From Epichloe hybrida (taxonomy: Eukaryota; Ascomycota; Sordariomycetes; Hypocreales; Clavicipitaceae), in contig JAFEKR010000033.1 in assembly GCA_019022495.1 (NCBI GenBank), positions 1 to 64,000 on the forward strand: 64,000 nt of DNA, given 5' to 3'. Both the position numbers and the translations under genes were made by a program. Positions 51,467 through 64,000 of this stretch are shown one piece after another. The notes below the pieces were generated by a model, which worked only from the letters and a program-made list of their open reading frames with translations, had not been told where the DNA came from and did no database searches. Each line of letters starts with the position of its first letter. The first letter of the stretch is position 1.

Positions 51467-54400
51467 CTAGTAGTCTCTCTTTTCTTCGTGGCTAAAGGAG
51501 CCTAAAAACGCAATAAAAATAAGATTAAAGGAAAGTATACATAAGTGAATCCCTTAATAGGAATCCACGGTTTTTATTAGCTATTATGGCTTTGGTTATT
51601 TTAATTAACCTAGTTATTATAATCTGTACCTACATGCCTATTATGTTAATTCTCCCCTCCGCCTAACCTTATAGGTCTCTTAACCTATCCTTCTATATAA
51701 ATCATTAATTCATTTAAATCAATTAAGGTTAAAAGGGCTGAATTTAGCGATGCCTTTGTTATCACATTAGCTAGATTATTACCGCTATTAATCTATCTAA
51801 CTTTATAAACTTCCTTCCTCTTATATAACTGCTATAAGGCTATGATATTAATTATTAGCTACTTCTCTTTTATTATACCTAGCTTTATAAGGCATTTATA
51901 TAATAAGAAAGAGTCTATACAGAGAATTATTAGGATCTAAGGTATCTTTAATTAGTCTATGATTATTTAAAGGGTTATAGATATTACGTACGCGATATTA
52001 GCACCTTAAACTATGCTATATAGCTTAGATATAAGTGCGCTATAGGTTACACACTTGCTTTTTATAGAGTTATATATAATAATATTCCCTTTTAAGATAA
52101 AGGTATTATTCTCCTTTATTACTTTATTACTAATTATAATAATGTATTTAATCTATAAACTTAGATCTTTATTATTAGTAAGGGACCTATTTACAAATAT
52201 AAAGAGCTTTGCTTCTTTAAGAGTTAAGGGGATATACTATAATCCCTATTACTAATGCTTAATTTACTACTTAAGGCGTTTATTAAGTTATAAGATATTA
52301 TTAGCAAAGGGTTCTTAGTGTTATATAGTAATTAATAGGTTGTATAATGCCTTTAGTTAACAGACTATCATGATATAACTTCCTTAGGCTCTTTGCTCTA
52401 TATAATCTTACCTTACTATTAGTAATTAAGGGTTAATTTCCTTAATCTTCTAACTTTAGCCCTTTTAGGTTAGGGTTAGGGAGTTATTAGCGTTCTAGGT
52501 TAAGATATAGCTATTAAAGATAAGGGGATTTGTAGTTATAAGGCATTGTTTTTCTTTAGCTATAAACTTTACCTTCTAGAGCTCTTTTTTTTCTTTCTTA
52601 AAGAAGTTATTATTACTAAGGCCTAGTGTGTTATTTATTTATATCCCTATAATACTAAAGAGGTTTTTATTATTTAGGGCTATGATTAGTAGGTAGGGAT
52701 TATATATTAAGGTTATTATATTAAGATTATCCCTATAGTAGCGAAAATATATTGCCTACTAGTGAGTTCTAGCCTCTGCGATCCTGTAAAGAGGCTTAAT
52801 AACCTCTATTATTATGCCTTTTAGAAAGAGGTATATAATCTGCTTTAGTAACTTTATAATAATTAGCCTATTTAGGGTTATTTAGGATTAAATGTAAGCT
52901 TGTGTAATGTCTTATAGCCAAAGGTAAATTCCTTTCTGCTTTAATAATAGAGCAAGGGCTATAATAATCCGTTAGCTTAATTACTATATTATTAGTAATT
53001 AGGTTAAGATAGCCTCTTTTCCTCTATTATTATGCCCTTATATAATAAGGCGCGATTTCTTATATAGTGTTTTAGTGCCTTTACCTTTAATCTCTTAGAC
53101 TATATAAGAATTAAAGATCTAGTAGCCTTTATGCTTTGCTAGATTAAATATTATAAATCTAAACATATTATAAGCTTATAATGCGTTAATCTTAGCTTAA
53201 TTAGATTATTTAAAGGGGCTCCCTAGGGTTATAATCTTTCCCTCTTAGTAAAGTTAAAGGGTAAGGTTCTAGTTAGCCTTTTCTTTTACTATAAGGAATG
53301 CTATGTTTAGCACTTCTCTAGCTATAATCTCCTTAATTAATGCTTTCTCTTAGTCTTTATTAATAAATATAAGGGGTTTTATAGGTCTAATAAGCTCCTT
53401 AGGATTATAAACCTAAGCCCTAGTTACCTTTGCTTTTACTTCCTTAGGGCTACTAGCTTTATAGCTTCCTATAGGGGTAGCTTTAGCTACCTTAAGGCTT
53501 ACTATAGGTTCTTTAACTCTATAGCTTTCTATAGGATTACCTTTAGTCTTAATAGCCTCTATAGGCTTCTCTATACCCTTATTAATAAAGAATTAAACTA
53601 TAAGGTTTTTCCTTAGCTTCCCTTATTTTCTCTTAACTAGTGTCTCTTCCTCTTCTTCTACTACACTACCCTTTATAAGTAGCTTATCTCTCCTAGCCCC
53701 CTTAGCCCTTTCTTATAATAGGGCTATAGCATTAAAGGGGGCTATAGCGTAAGAAAGGGCTATATTATAGGCAAGGACCTCTAGGCCTAGGTTATACTCC
53801 CTAATATCCTAAAGGCTTTGCTTATTAGCCCCTATATACTATAAGTCCTTATAGTATAGCTTTACTACTATAGAGTAAAACTTAGCTAGGCTACGGGGTA
53901 TCTTAACTATATAAGTCTCCCTATTAGTAGCTAATAGCCTATAAGGGCTATGCTATTTGCCTTTTTCTCTTTATATACATACATTAGCCTATAGTAATAG
54001 CTAATGTATTAGTAATATATTAGGGCTATTTTAGGCGCTAAGGGCCTTGCGTACTTACCTCTTAGCTAGGTAATAGCAGACTTTATTAGTTACCTTTTAA
54101 ATTACTTTAGCTTATTAAATAATAAAAACGCTTAGTAGTAACTTATCTATTATCTATAGGTAAGCTCTAAAGACTAGTAAGGTTAGCATAAGGCTATTAG
54201 GGCTTGCTAAGTTATTAATAGCTTTAATAGCTATCTAGAGTTATTACTTAGGAGTAATTTCCTTGCTAATTAAGTCTATAATAATATTATAAGCCTAGCG
54301 AAGAGGTCTATAATATCTCTTAACCTTTCTAATGCTATTATAAGCTTTAATAAGTATCTTATTAATATTAATTAACATTAAGCAAGTATAATGCCTAAAT

Positions 54401-57400
54401 TTAGCTAAGGCAAAGTTATTACTAGCATTATGAACAATCCAGTCTAGAGGGCCTAGATATATATTAATCTAGCACTCTCTAATTATATCCTAGATATTAT
54501 AAGCTTTTTGCTTTTTAGGGTTAAGGAATTAGGCTGCTTAAAATAAGGTTACTAAATTAATAACATAAAGGACTAGCTAGCTATTAATTTACATAATATT
54601 AATAATAATCTTATAGTTAAAGTTATAGTTATCTTTAAGGGAGAATTTAAACTAGCTAGGGGCTTTTCCATTTATCTAATAATAGTAACAAACTTTAGTA
54701 AGCTTCTTAATTATATAGCGTTTAACGTTATAACTAGCTTATTAAAGGATCTTTATAAGCTATTAAATTAAGGGATAACTAAACCTTTAGTAAAGTTAAT
54801 AAATCTCTCCTTCTAATAGGTAAAAAGCAGCGGTTTCTCTTGCCTCTAGAAGCCACTAAGGGTAGCCCTATTTACGCATAATAGGTATAGTCTTGTTATT
54901 TTAAATTAACATATTAGTAAGGTTATTAATCTTAACCTTTATTTTATTTATATTAGTAAGGGAAAAGAGAAAGGGTATAGTAGTGTTAAGGATATAGAAG
55001 TTAATTTAGCTAAGCTTCGTAGGTATATAGATAACGCTATATGTTATTACTAATCTAGCACTAAAGCAAATAACTTCTAGGTTATAGGGTTTAATCGTTA
55101 ATAATAGCATTAATCTTAGCAAGGCTTTAGCTTATACTAGACTAGTAGTTAATTAGCCTAAGGCTCCTGTATCTAGTATAATTCCTCTAAAGATCTCTTT
55201 AGAATAGCGTTCTTTAGAGGTATAATAGATTAAATTATCTTTATTAGAAGCCTCTTTAAGGTATAGCTCTTACTTAAGTAAGGTATGTTAAAAAGCTTAA
55301 TTCTTAAGCGTTATAAGTATATTAACATTATCTATTATTTGTGATCCTATATAGAAGAATTATGTAATGCTAAGTTATGCCTTTAATAATAGCTTTTTCT
55401 TAATATTATTATTACTATTATCTTAGTCCTAAGTAAAGGCCTTAAGCTATGTTTCCTAGTCTTCTCTTTTCTCTTCCTTATTACTATTATTTCCTTTAAA
55501 TAAAGCAAGAAATACCTAAAACTTCTTCTTTATAGGAGGTGAATAATAGTTCTTACTAGCTTACTACCTCTCTTTCTCTTTCTAATATTTAGTATTAGTA
55601 TAGTTTAATAACTAGTAGCTACTCTTACTATAGATAAAGCATTGCTTAGGTTATCTAGAGTTACTATAATAACCTCCTCTTCCTTAGTCTTTTTAATTCT
55701 ATTAGCTATATTAGTAGTCTATAAATATTACCTCTAATAGGTCTTTATCTTAATACTAGTAGTATTAGTTACTCCTTATACTACTCTCTATAATTATAAT
55801 TAATTTATAAAGGTTACTAGTAAGATTCTTAAAGCTTAGTGTATATATATACTCTACTACTTAATATTTAGGGATACTAGAGACTGCGTTTAAGGTCTGC
55901 TTATAAAGCTCTATATTTACTATATTAAAGAGGTATAGCTCTCTATAAACTCTCTTTAAGGTAGTTAATAGAATCTTAAGGCACTTAAGCTTAGTCTTAT
56001 TAGGGTTCTAAGTAATAATATTCTTAAGAGTTATATTACTTTATTTATATTAGTAAAATTATTAATTACTCTCTATCTTAAAGCATTACTAAATATTTAT
56101 AATTATCTCTTTATATAAGAGGTTCTTACTAGTAAGGTAATTAAGAAAGTGCTATTTAGTATCTTCTATTAATATAATAGGGAATACTTTACTAAAATAT
56201 AACTTAAGGAGGTTAATCTAGTTATACTTACTCTTAAAGAGCGTAAGCTTTAGTAAGAGAAAGTTATATAGCTTCTCACTATAATAGTTACTATCCTTAT
56301 ATATCTTTATAAGCTTAGAGATTTTCTTTATAATTTACTTATTAGAAGGAAGGTATTAAGGAGGGAAATTAAACTATTAAGGGTTAAGCTCCTAATATAA
56401 CTAAGATTATTATAAGGGTTCTTATAGAGAATATAGTAATTATTCCCTTTAGGAGCTAGGAATATTAAGTAAGGTCTTTATGGCAGTAGCCTATAAAGGT
56501 TATATTTAAGGTAGTTTAGAGGATCTTAACCTTTCTTCTAGCTAATAAGGCATTAAGGTTTAATAAAGCACTTCTTTAAGTAATGCTAGGATTAGATATC
56601 CTAGGCCTTATTTAATAAGAACGCTATAATCTTATAAAGAGTTACGTAGCTCTCTTATAATATCCTTATTTGCTCTTTTAAAGGTATCCTTAGACTAGCC
56701 TTTAAAGTCCTCTTAGAATAATTCCTAGAGGTTATTATCTCTCTAGCCTTAACGCTTACTAAGGTTAATAAACCTTATAATATAATTATTAAGCTTAGGC
56801 TATGTAGTAGTCTTAGAATCTAGATTATTAGATTCTTTCTAATCTCTTATAAGCTTACTAGTAAGTGGTTATAGACATAGTAGGAGTTTATTCTCTTAAG
56901 GTCTTTTAAGGATAGTTATCTTTAAAGATACTTATAGGGGTTTAGAGAAAAGGGGCGTGTTTTAAGGAGTGCCCCTTATTATTCTTTTGCCCTCTAGTTT
57001 TATCCCTCTAGTAATATTAGTCTTAAATTAATAAGGCTAATAAAAATAGGGTAAAAGTGCTATAATTAACACGATAAAGCCTAGAGCTTTGCTTGTGAAA
57101 TAAGTAGGATAAATGGGATAAACAAGATAAATAGGTCAAAATAAATAGGATAAATAAAACAAGATAAATAGGATTAGCAAGATTAATAGGATTAATAGGA
57201 TAAATAGAGGGAAATAACAAAAAATAACGGAAAAAGTATAAAAGAGGGAAAAATAGCAAAAAGAGAGAAAAGCAGGCCGTAAAGATAGCGCAAAAGCAAA
57301 AACAACTTAATGTTTAGAATACTAAGGCGCAAAAAGCCATAAAGAGAGAAGAGAGGTTATAAAGAGAGTGTAAAAGGAGGTTATATAGGTTAGCTAGCTT

Positions 57401-57731
57401 AGCTAAGGATTGTTTTTAATGTTAGGTTTAAATAAAATGCCTTATGGTAATAGATTTGGTTATTTAGTTAGTTTTCTTGTAATAGATAATAAGATTAATA
57501 ATTAACTAAATATCCTAAAGGCCTAAGAGTTAATAGATTAATCTCTTAGAAGTCTAATAAGCCTATCGCTAGGATTCTAGTCTATCTTCCTTTAGCACAC
57601 TCTATAGCTATGCCTCTTTACTGCAATAACTATTAATTTAGCATAATAAGGGGTAGTGGCTATAGCGTCTGTAAAAATGTCTTTTCTTATAATACCTAAC
57701 TTATCTATAGTTATAGTTAACTACTAATTAG

Positions 57732-58017
57732 TGTTAGTTACACTAAGGAACGTTACACTAGTGTAAAGGGGTTAAATTCAATGAAGTTAATAATAATAGC
57801 TAATAACTAAGAGAAAAGAAGAGAGAGAAGGAGAGAAATCTAGCTAAAAGAGAAGGTAGGCAAAAAGGGGGAAAAGTGGGGCTGTAGTGCGGTGCCACTG
57901 CTAACAGAGCGGGGTAGCTTGCGATGCATCCAATCGCATTGCATGCATCCCTTCGGTGGCTCCACTCTTTGGTCACGGTCAGACTATCTATCGTCCGAAG
58001 GTCCGAAGGAAGCCACA
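57732..58017 (-). repeat. Copia 5' LTR (better preserved)
   Basis: 286 bp, ending GAAGCCACA, followed by aaaat. The half toward 58017 keeps normal composition (gatgcatccaatcgc, tcgtccgaagg). It contains gttacactagtgta, the RIP-altered form of gcactagtgc seen in the other LTR. Confidence 0.9.
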
Positions 58018-58524
58018 AAAATAGTAATTAGTTATTAAAGTAATAAAGGGCTTACATATCTCTAAAGCCTTTATATATAAGGTAAAGACTCTAGTATAAG
58101 GGATTATTAAGTCCTTATATACTATAGAAGCGCGCTAGGCACACTAGAGAAAGGACACTTCTATAATATTTATTACTATAAGCCTTAGGGAGATAATAAT
58201 AGTACTATAAATTATAGTGCCTAAGACAAAACTAAATAGCCTAGATATATTAATATTACCTAAGGAGTTAGCTAACTTTATAGACCTTTTTAATAAAGCT
58301 AGAGCTAATAGCTTACCTTCTTACTAGGGGTCCCTTAATTACTATATATGCTTATATAAGAATTAGGATAAGTCTAAACTAATACTCCCTTAGGGACTAC
58401 TATATAATATACTAAGAGACTAGCTTCTAGAGGTTAGACACTAGATTACAGACTTAATAGATAAGGGTTAAATCTATGCTAGCTTATTATTAGCTATAGC
58501 TCTAGTTTTCCTTATTAAAAAGGC

Positions 58525-58974
58525 TAATAAGGGTTAGCGTTTTTATATAAACTACTACGCTCTTAATAAGATAATAGTATAGGATTACTATCCTCTCCTA
58601 TTAATTAAGAAAACACTCTATTCCTTATCCTAGGTACACTAGTTTATAAAGGTAAATATTTATATAGCATTTTATAAGCTATAGATTACTAAGGGCTAGG
58701 AGCACCTAATAGTATTTTAAACTAGGTTTAGGCTATTTAAGTAGCTAGTTTACTCCTTTAGCCTAGCTAGCGCACTAGTAATATTCTAATTATTATTATA
58801 TAAGTAAGTAATAAGGGTTAGCGTTTTTATATAAACTACTACGCTCTTAATAAGATAATAGTATAGGATTACTATCCTCTCCTATTAATTAAGAAAACAC
58901 TCTATTCCTTATCCTAGGTACACTAGTTTATAAAGGTAAATATTTATATAGCATTTTATAAGCTATAGATTACT
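58525..58974 (+). repeat. 166-bp direct duplication in the G1b RT region
   Basis: 58525-58690 recurs at 58809-58974, separated by 118 bp, while G1a has a single copy. The second copy joins directly to tagataatatc, which in G1a is reached only after an extra 40-bp segment. Confidence 0.85.
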
Positions 58975-61900
58975 TAGATAATATCTTAATTTACTTAGGG
59001 GGATTAAGAAAAGACTATATAGCTAAGGTCTAGGTAATATTAGGCTACCTAAGGGCTATAGGGTTATACTTAGACCTTAATAAGTCTATATTTGTAGTAA
59101 AAGAGGTTTAATACCTAGGATATATTATTATAGTAAGTTATTTTATTTATCTAGATCTAGCAAAGGTTATAGCTATTAGGGAATAAGTAGCCCTAATAAA
59201 ACTTTAGGGGGTTTATAGCTTCCTAGGGTTTACTAACTTTTACTATAACTTTATTAGTAACTTTTTAGAACTAGTAGCACCACTAATATAATTAACTAAG
59301 AGAAATATCCCTTTTTAATAAGGGCCTAAAGAGAATAATACCTTTAATAAGTTAAAAGATACCTTTATTATGTACCTAGTACTAGCATAATAGAATCTAG
59401 ATCTCCTTATAGTGGTAAAAGCTAATTATTTAGGAATAGCTATTAGAGAATGCCTTTCCTAATAAGGCTAGGATAGCGTTATATACCTAGTTACTTATTA
59501 CTTTACTAGCCTTATATCCTTATAAAAGAACTATATAATTTATAATAAGGAATTATTAGCTATTATCTTATACCTTAAGGCATAGTTAGCTAAGCTATAG
59601 GGTGTTTCTAGTCTATTTATAATTTACATAGACTATAAAAACCTAGAGTACTTTATAACTCCTTAGTTAATATTAGAGTAGTAAGCTTAATAAGTAAATA
59701 CACTTACGCTATTTAATTTCTATCTCTAGTATAAACCTAGTATATAGGTATAGTAGCTTAATACTCTTTCCTAAAGGGAATAAGACTAGGAAAGGGTAAC
59801 CTCTAGAATAGAATATATCCTATAACCTATTACTATTATATAACTCTTACTAATACTAGATAAATAGTAAGATAATAGTAATATAGTATTACTACTAGCT
59901 AGTAAGGTTCTTTTTACTACTAAATACCTTTAGACCTTATAGGACTAGGCTATTATCTTTAACCCTATATATAGTATTTAATTAAGGGCTATCTAGGAAG
60001 GGGCCTAAAGGTTTCCTATTAAGGCACTTATAAGGGAGTAAGTAGTAAATTATTCTATAAGTGCTTATAAGGCACTTTAGTTTAGGGGCTATACCTAAGT
60101 CCTAGCTTAGGAGCCTCTTATAATAACCTTAATATAATATTACTATAATTCGCTAGTAATAAGGCACCTAGGCTATAACACTATATTCTAAATCTTATAA
60201 AAGTAGTTTTACTAGAATAAAATATTATAAGATATTACTAGGTTTATTTATAACTATTACTACTATAGTAGTTATAAGAGCTATTAATATTACTAAGGCT
60301 TACTAAAGCCTTTACCTATCCCTAACTAGTTCTAGTTATAAATCTCTATTAACTTTATAATAAACTTACTAGCACTATCCCTAGAAAAACTATAATACCT
60401 AATAGTTATTATAGATTAACTCTCTAAATTTATTTAGCTTAAGGCTATAATATCTATAGGAGCTAAGGAATATATAAAGAGGTTTAAAATAGTTTAGTAA
60501 TAGTTTAGGGGGTTTCCTTAATTAATTATTATAGATTATAGTTTAGATTAGTTAGGAAAGTTTTAAATAATATTATACTCCTTAGTTAGGATTAATTAGT
60601 TACTTTCTATATTACATTACTTATAGACTAATAGTAATACTAAGTAAGTAAACTAAAAGGTATAGGTAATACTATATATTATAGTCTCTTTCTTATAGTT
60701 TAACTAGCTAGAATATCTAGCTACTTACTAGCTTATAATTAATAATAGGCTATTTTCTATAATAAGAGTTAGCTTAAATAAGCTACTATATAGCTATAAT
60801 CTAGAGCTAGTCTAGTTACTACTAGATATATTTGCTTTTATAATAACACTAAAGGGGTAAGTAATATAGTTCCTTAAGCACCTCTAAGAGAGTACTTATT
60901 TAGTATAAGCTATAATAGCCTATATATAATAAAGGTAGTAAAACACTATATTTACTTTATATTAGCTAGTAAAATAATTCTAAGTAAGAGATAAAGTATA
61001 GCTTTTACTTAAAAATATTAAAACTAATTACCTCTTATAGAAACTTAATTAAGTAGTAGTAAAGTATATAGTTATAGAAGTCCTAATATTACTTATAGTA
61101 TAGCTTAATATCCTAAGAGGCATTTACCTAGTATTTTATATAAACCTTATTAAATATACTATAGAGAACCCTCTCCCTAGTTAGAAGCTCTAGAACTCCT
61201 ATTTAAAACTAAAATAAGTCCTAGTAAAGGGTAATAATAAACTTATTAAGGAATATTAGGTTAAGTAAATCCTAGTGGCTTAGAATGCCCTAGGCTAAGG
61301 TAAGAGATATAATATACTTATTAAGTAAGTAAGCTATATATAGCTTATATAAAAACTATTAAAGAATATAGTATAAATATAGGCCCTTAATAAGTTTAAG
61401 GTAAAATAAGGAAATATATAATATAATAATAAACTAAGTTAATTTTAGAAAACTTATTTACTTATAAAGACTCCTATATATATCTATAATACTAATATAT
61501 TATAGTTTACTACTATTACTTAAAGGGAATAATTATTCTCTAAGTCTTTATCTAAATTAATAGAAGAGTTTATATAAGTATATATTACCTCTATTTAGAG
61601 TTAGTGCTTTACTAATATAGCTATAGTATATTTACCTAGTAATAGTTATAGTATAAAGAGTTATTTACTAGGGATATAACCTAGGTTTTAAATAGTATAA
61701 GTAAGGTTAGTATATAGAGTATATATAAGTAAAAGTATAACTAAAGTATAAGAGAGAGAATAGTAAGTAAGGATAGTAATCTTAGTAAGATAAGGAATAT
61801 TATTTCTAGCTAGGGGTTAGCTAGCTCTAGGGTTTCTAAGGGCATATTTAAAAGAAAAACTAGCTAACTTTAACTTAAAGGGGAGATAAGTAAGCTACTA

Positions 61901-63133
61901 GTAATAATAGAAAGAAGAGTTATTACCTAACTTAGTAATTTAATAATAGTATTAGTTCTTACTATAATAATAAGAGGTAAGCACCTAGATAAAGGTAGTA
62001 AACTATTTATATATTTCTTTATATATAGTATTTAGGCTACTAATAACCTATTAGTTCTATTAAAATAAAATACTAGTAACTTATTACATAGACTATACTA
62101 TACTATAACTAGCTAAAGGGCTAGCGCTAATAAAGGGGATAATATTAAGGCTAGTTATATTTATTATAGGGGTATTTATAGCTAAAGACACCCTAAGAGC
62201 TAAGCGTATAGAAGCTAGGTTAAATTATACCTAGCTAAGGAGAGTGTTCTAGTAACTAATAAGATAGTAGTATCTTTATAATAAAATAAGTATCTTTTTC
62301 TTAGTAGTTATAGTCTTAAGGACTCTAGGTTTAATAATATATATACCTATAGTAATTTTAGCCTTAAGATCCTTAAGGGCATATTAGAGTTATAGGTTAG
62401 TAAATAGAAGCCTAGTATACTATATATAGGTAATATAATACTACTAATAAGGAAAATATAACTCCTTACTTTAGGGTAAATAATAGTTTAAAACACTAGT
62501 AGTAAGAGCTTATTTAATATAAAGACTATAAGGATACTAGACTAATTTAAATATAGTATACTATTTATTATTAAAGTTTCTCTTTATAAGGTACTTACTA
62601 ATAAAATAGGATATTAGTATAGTAAGGGTAGCTACTTCTATAGCTACTAAAGCTATAGGAATAAGGGTATTAGTTTAGTATTAAGGCATTTTAGTAAAGG
62701 AAATAATTATTTAAAAGGAGAGAACTAATAGAATAATAGGGAAGGTATAATAAAATTATAATAATAAAGGGATAGTGTTATATAAAGGGAAAAGTAAGAT
62801 AAGTATAAGCTAAAGTAAGATATTTATAGTAAAAGTTATACTTATATTAGGTATACTATAAATAGGTAAGGGTAGGGCAATTATTTATAATAAATAACCT
62901 ATTAGTAAGGCAAATATATTATACGCACTATAAAATAACACCTAGAAGTAAGGGGGTTACTATAATAAATAATAAGGCAATAGGGTAAGTGCCTATTAGA
63001 TGCTTTATAGATAGCTATTAGTAAGGGTAGTTTTTATTATAATAACTAAGGGTATATATAATATAGGTATTACGTATATCACTAGGGGTTAATATAAAGG
63101 GGAGTTTATTAATAATAGGTAAGTAAGGGCATA

Positions 63134-63350
63134 TATAAGGGCTTAGGCTTTACCTAAGCATTATTTATATAGTAGTTAGAAAAGGAAGTAGTAAAAGTAG
63201 TTAGGGTAAGGAAAGGAGGCTTATATAAGTAGCTAAGGGGGTATAAGGGGCATCACTAGGGATAGTCTCTTACCCTTCCTCCTTTCTCCTTAAGTCTCTT
63301 AATACTATATTAACGCCCTATCGCAGTAGCCTAGGGGCCAGTCTATAACA
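63134..63350 (+). repeat. G1b 3' LTR
   Basis: 217 bp beginning TATAAGGGC and ending CTATAACA, followed by atagg. Confidence 0.88.
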
Positions 63351-63355
63351 ATAGG

Positions 63356-64000
63356 CTAGATATAGTTAGATACGCGTATACACTAATTTATATGTAAAAT
63401 CAGAATATTAAGGAGTCCCCCTTAGAAAATAAAAATCCCTATATAAATAAGAAGTTATATAACTTAAAAGAAAAAACTAGGGCTAGCAGATAATATATAG
63501 TAAACTTAGCTAATTTAATATATCTAAAGGCTAATATAGTAAGAGATATAAGGGATAAAATAGGTATATAAGATATAGAGAGATAAGCTAAAGAGCTAAT
63601 TTATATAGGAAAACAGGAAATTTAAGGGCTACCTCTTATAATTCTAAAATCTCTATATAAATTAACTATTATTATTCTCCTCCTCTAAAACCATTATTTT
63701 ATAGTTTAAGAACTTATATATTAAGCTAGGAGACTATATAAGTAATAATAATTAGAGAATAATAATTATATAATTATACTATATATTTAAAGAGTGCTTT
63801 ATTTCTAGACTTAAGGATATTTATACTATAGATTTTCTAGAATATTATATCCCTTTAATCCTAGGAGTAAGACCTAGTAAATATAAATAGTATAGGTATT
63901 TAGTAGCTTTTTAGGACTTTTTAAAGTAGGTTTTCCTAGTAATAAAGAGAGTGGGAATTATTTAAAGAGAAAACTTAAAATAAGTAATACTAATAATATT
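63356..64000 (+). mobile_element. Retroelement R3, right part, running off the window
   Basis: Continues the host of G1b after its target duplication. The stretch at about 63600-63740 resembles 49080-49240 (aatttatatagg, then ttaagctaggagactat). R3 may therefore hold a diverged direct repeat, possibly LTR-proximal sequence. No intact frame was found. Confidence 0.4.

Larger units (their letters stand above)
51182..58017 (-). mobile_element. Ty1/Copia retrotransposon nested in G1b (RIP-degraded)
   Basis: 6836 bp with LTRs of 285 and 286 bp and target duplication aaaat (51177-51181 and 58018-58022). The uninterrupted target is visible in G1a near 39396. Read on the minus strand, the RT at about 53150-52890 shows Copia motifs. 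FNSYIV leads into a KSRLII-G stretch and then LWL-DITQAY, with TAA/TAG where Gln or Arg codons are expected. A polypurine tract (gaagaaaagagaga, minus strand, about 51474-51487) adjoins the 3' LTR at 51466. Gag should lie near 57700-56000 but was not recognised. The youngest insertion in its stack. Confidence 0.88.
49244..63350 (+). mobile_element. Ty3/Gypsy element G1, copy b, split by a Copia element
   Basis: Second G1 copy with two 217-bp LTRs and target duplication atagg (49239-49243 and 63351-63355). It is colinear with copy a except for the Copia insertion at 51182-58017. It also has a 166-bp direct duplication in the RT region (58525-58690 and 58809-58974), which replaces about 40 bp present in copy a. 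RT remnants lie at about 58500-59120, RNase H at 59420-59680 and integrase at 60150-60330. All frames are broken by RIP-type stops. Confidence 0.88.

Noticed and set aside
52055..52255. 66-codon plus-strand frame
   Set aside because: Antisense to the Copia element, strongly AT-biased, with no recognisable motif.
57023..57259. Hydrophobic 78-codon minus-strand frame, possible membrane protein
   Set aside because: It arises from purine-rich repetitive DNA (aggataaat-type) inside the Copia element. Composition alone explains the hydrophobicity.
57800..58018. 72-codon minus-strand frame at the Copia LTR
   Set aside because: It lies entirely within the LTR and has no coding support.

Overview
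The window looks like a chromosome end of a filamentous ascomycete (Pezizomycotina). The evidence is TTAGGG-type telomere repeats (read as CCCTAA at the left edge), short GT-AG introns in a polyketide synthase gene, Ty3/Gypsy, Ty1/Copia and hAT-type transposons of fungal type, and a very strong repeat-induced point mutation (RIP) signature. In the AT-rich blocks CpA/TpG and CpG dinucleotides have almost disappeared, and old transposon reading frames carry TAA/TAG where CAA/CAG codons are expected. I cannot name the species.

Layout. 1-2025: telomere-associated sequence. An exact 328-bp duplication flanks 11 telomere repeats, followed by low-complexity subtelomeric DNA. 2026-6556: a partial hAT-like element next to a partial minus-strand Gypsy element. 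6740-15234: the only GC-balanced gene island. It holds a minus-strand reducing polyketide synthase whose ten-exon structure I worked out by hand, and a divergent, decayed plus-strand membrane-protein gene. 15512-15901: a small inverted-repeat element full of short palindromes. 16218-64000: a transposon graveyard with datable nesting. A 9.7-kb LTR element (TSD ggcat) sits in an LTR of family Y and itself carries a hAT-like element and a solo LTR. Then come tandem family-Y LTRs, a second minus-strand Gypsy copy, and a second hAT piece. An 8-bp-TSD hAT-like element follows, interrupted by Gypsy G1 (TSD ctttt). Last is a Gag/protease element split by a second G1 copy (TSD atagg), which is itself split by a Copia element (TSD aaaat).

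Function. The synthase has ketosynthase, acyltransferase and dehydratase domains with catalytic residues present. Its enoylreductase-like region lacks a nucleotide-binding motif, the ketoreductase carries a frame-breaking internal deletion, and the acyl carrier protein lies downstream of it. The gene as read is therefore probably dead, although no stop codons of RIP type were found in it. The neighbouring membrane-protein gene has two in-frame TGA codons. No intact transposase or reverse transcriptase was found, so every mobile element here appears dead. I saw no tRNA, rRNA or CRISPR array.
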